NCBI GenBank assembly: GCA_030704615.1
Contig: CM060733.1
Coordinates: 11,532,001-11,596,000, forward strand
Length of the DNA: 64,000 nucleotides
DNA from: Takakia lepidozioides
Taxonomy: Eukaryota; Streptophyta; Takakiopsida; Takakiales; Takakiaceae
Direction: 5' to 3'
Made by a program: the position numbers and the translations under genes. The notes under the pieces are model-generated. The model did no database searches. It saw only the letters and a list, made by a program, of their open reading frames with translations, and was not told where the DNA came from. Position 1 is the first letter of the stretch, and the number at the start of each line of letters is the position of its first letter. Of the stretch, positions 58,701-64,000 are shown piece by piece.

Positions 58701-61700
58701 TCAATATACCAATTCAATGGGGATATCTCTACGATGGCATTAGATACTCCTTGCACACCTACATTCCATGTAGCCCCCAGCACTGGTCCAGCTTCTGTCC
58801 CACCTTCTAACATTACCGGTTGAACAAGAGGAAAGGTATGCACCAGACTTGTCTGCAGCTCTTCACTCTGTAGTGAAGACTTGTCATCAGTGCTGTTGCC
58901 ATCCTGTGTCCTACTTGTAGACAGCTCAAGGCGAGTTACTACCAGCTTACAACTGTCTGATATTTCACAGTCACCATCCATCACACCACTTCTTGTATGC
59001 AGGCTGGGGCCCTGCATTAAGGACTTGGCCCTCTTTGAAACCTTTCTGTTGATGATCATGCTCCCACCATGAACAGAAACAATCAGCTTTGAAGAATCGT
59101 CAGTATTTTCCTCCCATGTGTACAATGTGTTATCCCTCCAAAGCCCCACTCTAATGCTGGCTTGTGCAATCTGCAGATGTGTGCACCTTGTAACCTCTTG
59201 GAGCAAGACAGATTGCAGGTTAACCCCTTTGAAGGAATCTCCATTGCACCCATGATAAATGCTAGCCGATTGGGTCGCTGGAAGTATCAGGGGCTTGGGT
59301 GCTGAATTGAAGTGGTGGGCAAACTTGTACAGCAATACATGGTGCCGCCGGAGAATCTCGCATTGGACATCTTCAACCTCCACATCCAGCTTCTGTTGTT
59401 TTTAAACAATTGAATCCAGATAAGTAGTGCCTTTTTGTGGGGTGAAGCAATGTCAAAATGCAGATTGAAAGCATAAAATGGTGGCCCCCAGGTTGGGTGA
59501 ACTGCCTGGGCAGAACTAAATGGAGAATATCTATTGTGAATTGTGTGCCTAGATTGGGTCAGTTTCTCAGAAATTCGTTTCTCAATTCAAAGGCATCATA
59601 CAAATGAAGGTACAAGCACCATGCACCTCTAAACATATACAAGGTCATCTATTGACAGCTTCAGACAAGATTTTTCTGCAGTATCAGGCCATCATATAGT
59701 GATAATTCCAGGACAAAAGGGTAAGAAAAGTGAGAGGACACACCTCCATGTTGACTGGTGAAGAAGAGGTCTCACTGGTGGTTAAATCTGAATCCCATAA
59801 GTGATGGCTTTTCTGAAATATGCAGTGAATGCCAGAGACACAAAACATGGCCTCTCCTACATTCCTCAGGGAAAACCTCCTAAGTGCAGGAGCATCTTCC
59901 TACAGCAGAGTGAACTGTTAGCAATTCAACCTTAAACACTTATTACTTCATACAGATATGAAATAACTATCACATGGCCACTAGGACACATCCCCATCCC
60001 TCCCTTCTCTTTCTTGAGAATGACAGAACTCAGACCAGTATGAAACCCATTATAACATGGAGTAGCCTTGATCTAGTACACCTTTACATGATGGGTTTAA
60101 AACAATAACTGAAAATGCACTGGAGTAGTTGCAGATTATAACATAACATGTAAGACACCCATGTAAGAAAATTCCTGTTTGTCATATGTGTATGAAGGTT
60201 CATTTGGTACACTTTCAAAACCCACAGCCACATGCATGCCAGGCAATGAGTCCTCTCCCTATCTCTCTTGCATGGCATTGTAAAGTTGCTTTCTTTCTTT
60301 TCTTCTCTCAGGGAATTTCTGCACATCCTTCATAAGGACCTTGGGCACCTTCTGAGGCGCACTTTTGGGATCCAGCTCTCTAAAATCTCTCTCTAATAAA
60401 CAACAGAGAAAAGGAAAAGAAGCGTACTCTTTTAAGGGGCCTGAGTGCGACAAAACCTAGTAGCATCTTGACTTGTGCAAGGCTTCCATGAAGTAACACC
60501 TCGCATACATTGTACTTGACAGGATGTTCGTTGGACACAAGTCCAGGGACTCCTCCCATAACCACAGACAGGTTAAGTCCCATGGCAGGGACAAAAAGAG
60601 CCATCTGGCCGTCCCAGGGTGGGACTGAATGTGTGCCCTCAGATGCCTGTACAGAGGAGCTGCTGTTAAGGGCTATAAGATGCATCTGCATTTCTGCAAC
60701 GAAGAGCAGATAACTGTGACCAGGTTTGTACCCTTGATCACGCATACTCCCTGCCTTTGAAACAACTCTCTCAGAATCTCTGGTATTCCAAAGGTGAGAG
60801 TTATGCTGATATAAAGCTTGCACCAGTGTCATTGTCTGATTGGTAAGATGCAGCCTTATAAGTCCTATGTCCAATGATTCACATCGAGCTTCACAAATCT
60901 GTGAATGACCCTCGGTCGCAGCCTGACACCTGTCAGGGCAATTCAACACAACACCTGCTGCTGCTTTGCCACTGCTAAGAAGCTCTACCCTGCAAAGAAA
61001 GACAAAGAACCATCCACAATGAGACCAGGTGAGCCAAATGCAGCATCAACAAGTTGAACTTTCTCTTTTGCCAATGTTCCTTGACATACATTATTTTCTG
61101 ACCTCCCTTCCCCTAAACGTTTGTCAATGCAACAACTTATGTGCCAGTCAAATGGAGTAGTGGCACCGCACCATAATACCACTTTTCTGTCCCGATGAAA
61201 GGTCGGATGCAGTCCCTTAAAAGTAAAAACTAGGCCTGGAAGAAAACCTGATGACGGGTTTTACCTGCTCTCAAAAAGCTCCAATTCAACACAACTAATC
61301 TGTACAAAGAGGGGGCCACAACAGCCAGCATTTGAATGCAACTGTCCCAGCTTCAGATTCAATCCGGACAGTTCGCCACCAAGCCATATCCCTGCATTGG
61401 CCAGCACATTGTTCAAACCCACCAACAGAAAACGGTTGAAGACATTCCTGAATGCAAATATATAAATGTGACTCCCTACGACACGATACCAGAAACAAAT
61501 CTTTGAAATATGGATGACCAAAAGGTAAGCCCAAAGCAGAGTGAGAAGAAAGCAGGCAGGCACACTGATTGACTGACTTACATCCTAGAACCACTTGATC
61601 TGTGATGGCTTCACACTATAGAACTCCCAGGTCCTCACCTCCAAATATCGCAGGGGGGAGAAGATTCCACTTATGATGGGGAACATGTGCAGCTAGTACC

Positions 61701-64000
61701 CTCGCTACTACATGACAATCAGCACCAGTGAGTTTGAAGCTCACAACCTGGATGTCCATGCTGGCCTTCAAGCCCTCAAGTCCACCATTAGATGCCTCCT
61801 CTCCTTCTCCAACACAAGCATGTATAGAAAATGGAGGCATCACACTTTGTAACAGCTCCTGAAGATGTACAAGTAGCGCATCAGACTTTTACTTTGGAAG
61901 TTTTGAGCTGAGCCAGGAACTAGATTCAAGCTCACATGCTGCTACATGGTGTTCCACATAAATGGGATCCAAAAATCAGATGTTTTGTTGTCCTCGAATA
62001 GAAGTGTAGTAATTTAAACCCACCAACATCATCACCTTTCACCTGTCCATTGCTTTACTGTTCAAGGACATCCATGACACAACCTGGAAACATCAAGTTC
62101 TCTGTCCCCCTCCACAGATGCATGTTCATTTCAACATCTCTCTAACCCTCCCTCAATAAAGCATTGTAGCAATAATCAATCATAGAAAGTCAAAATCACA
62201 TTCACAGACAGACCAGAGATTGTCAGAATCTTACATCTTTTGCCCTTCTTTCTCCTGCAAAAACTTCAGCACTTGTTACTGACAAGACGACAGCTGCCTT
62301 AGTGGCATTTGGTGCAACATAGTCCTTGACCGAACCCATATCCCCCAATGGGTGCAGACAAGCACCAACAGCGCCTGTCTTCAATACTACTGCCGCCGAA
62401 GCATCATCAGAGTCTGCAGACAGCAGGGCAATACTACATGTGTCGACCCTACATTGAAAGTAAGCAAGGTTAAAAGGCCAATAGCCCTCCCATAGGGATT
62501 GTTCAATGGCAGGCTGAGGCATCCGGTCTTTACTCATAGTTTCTTTGACAACATCCGTAAACTGGTTGGCAGTGGCTCCAGCTATTTCTGGCTGTCCATA
62601 GCTAGGAGAGTGTGCAGTGTACAGTATTTCACTATGATTAGGACTATCCCTGGGGCTTTGGTGAGTGTCTTCTTTCATAATTCCACCTAGCCACTCAAGC
62701 CATACCTGAAACAGCCCTGGGCTATATTGGGCATAGAAATTTCCTATGGCAACACTGATACTTGTATTGCTACGTATACACCCTTGAGGGGCCGTAAGGA
62801 GGCCAGCGTCAGCTGGTTTCTCCCACCAAGTCAAATGCATAGCACCCCTGCTCTGAGGTACGTAGCCTAGCATTGATTCACTATACAAAGTAATATTCAC
62901 AATGGATGGGGTGAGCTCAGTGGCTTGGAAAACACCATTGGTAGACAAAAAACGGGCCGACAGGTCAGCTTCTGAGTCATCAAACCTGCAGCTCTCTCCA
63001 TCCTGGGTTCCTAATGATGAAGGGCATAATGCCAAAATTATATTTTCTAATATACAAGAGCACTTTTCATGTGGTTGCCGAAGGTTGAAAGTGTTCAGTC
63101 TTAAGGAAAAAGACTGCAAACCTTCTTGGGTAATGAATACATCTACTTCTGGGCTCTCGAAATAAAGGGTTCCTACAAGGCCTAGAGTGGAAGTCTTGAC
63201 CTTGGGTTGAGGGGTCAGTGGTGGGGTCTTTGGAAACAAAGCGTCAGCTGGTTTGGTATGTGCTGCACATCCATCGAAACCAGTCAAATCTTTGGTGAGG
63301 CCAGAAGGTGACTTCTTCCTACAGAGAGGTGCAGGAGCATCCGACCGGCAGTTGATCTTGGCATTCTTCACTGAAAATTGTATAAGCCACTCCACATTTG
63401 TGTGCATCTGTGAAATCCCAGCTGCTGCACCAAGCTCATGAAATGCAGCCTTCCTTATCTCTGCTGCTTCTGTCCCTTGTTCACCCATATCTTCTTCCGC
63501 CAAAAAATTCCATGCCCACCCTAACATGGACGCACCTGCTGATGCAACTCGATGCACTGGTCCTTTTTTCTGCAGGCTGGCATCGTTATTAGATGCCAGC
63601 TCAGGGTCTAAGTCAAGTGACATATTAGACTCCCAGTTCCTACTCTCTTGCTCATCTGCGATCTCCCTATTCTCACTGGAATGTTCCTGCTTGGAGGTGC
63701 CTTCAGCACTTGCAACTCCTTTGTTGACTGCCCTTGCTCTGAAGGTGAGGACCATTCCCTGAAGATTCCGCAATTGTTGGTCACTGACCATTACATCCCA
63801 GGACTCCGATTGCACAGCCAATGAGCAGCGCTGCTTTGTAGTGTTCCTGATGGAAGCAAAAGCCAGCCGAATCTCACAAGAAGAGGTACGTACCAAAGGA
63901 TCTGCAAGAAAGGTGTTTACCAACACATAAGATGAAGGGGTAACAAATCTGAAGTCAAGGAATGGATCAGGAAGGCAGGCCCTAGGAAGGAGCAGTGGAA
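49787..64000 (-). CDS. VPS13-family lipid-transfer protein, C-terminal part (runs off the window)
   Basis: VPS13 proteins are long bridge-like proteins moving bulk lipid between membranes; plants also have SHRUBBY-type members. Exons, minus strand, 5' to 3': a partial one beyond about 63925, then 62235-63901, 61639-61858, 61265-61447, 60428-60989, 59744-59899, 58682-59389, 57269-57948, 56404-56965, 54420-56048, 53623-54008, 51021-53178, 50432-50661, 49787-50169, about 3,170 residues. Phases agree at every join except 61639/61447 and 50432/50169, where a small exon or other splice site is missing. The C-terminal block matches VPS13: LFNLTGLVKSIQAGWNDLLSLPFQDGPHGF-type sequence (split here), GVARGVSGVILTPMRAV, then GVGK|GLVGAIAGPVSG across a join. 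The stop is TAA at 49787. Middle exons carry the Trp/Leu-rich repeats seen around the SHR-BD/VAB region. The N-terminal chorein domain must lie outside the window. Confidence 0.88.

Overview
The window is nuclear DNA from a plant. Genes are split by GT-AG introns, there is a DYW-class pentatricopeptide (PPR) gene with an expanded PLS tract, a GT14 'Branch' glycosyltransferase, a secreted plant-type LRR protein, an NB-ARC/LRR resistance-gene remnant, and plant-type SURP/G-patch, KH-domain and VPS13 proteins. The near-identical PLS triplets and the 24-residue 'LPESIG..L..L..L.L.GC' repeats remind me of non-seed land plants (moss, liverwort, lycophyte or fern). That placement is an impression. 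No organelle or bacterial features are seen.

Layout. 0-6 kb is gene-poor: PPR-derived tandem debris, a tRNA-like SINE head, a nested palindrome and an AG microsatellite. 6.0-14.2 kb (+) is a SURP/G-patch splicing-factor gene; a decayed LINE with duplicated 3' ends sits in one of its introns. 14.6-21.5 kb is repeat-rich: another LINE 3' end, AT-rich DNA, a second SINE head and an 809-bp element with hAT-like ends. 21.7-26.9 kb (+) holds two copies of a 90-residue Cys-rich membrane-protein gene flanking a secreted LRR gene. 28.2-28.9 kb (-) has one doubtful ORF. 30.7-34.1 kb (-) is a broken DYW-type PPR gene. 35.0-35.6 kb (-) has a glutathione-reductase-like exon with a stop in the FAD-binding loop. 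36.7-37.9 kb (+) is the GT14 gene. 39.2-44.1 kb (-) is an eight-exon gene for a two-KH, Gln/Tyr-rich RNA-binding protein, with a probable solo LTR just upstream. 46.5-49.3 kb holds NB-ARC/LRR remnants on both strands. 49.8-64.0 kb (-) is the C-terminal part, about 3,170 residues, of a VPS13-family lipid-transfer protein whose 5' end lies beyond the window.

The housekeeping genes (SURP/G-patch, KH, VPS13, GT14) look intact, and I could follow reading-frame phase through most of their splice junctions. The PPR, NB-LRR, glutathione reductase and LINE sequences are decaying. The observation I find most interesting is the small-gene pair: the two coding sequences differ at four positions, all synonymous, while their flanks carry indels, which suggests two functional copies or recent gene conversion. 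I did not recognise a new multi-gene system; the genes appear to be unrelated neighbours.
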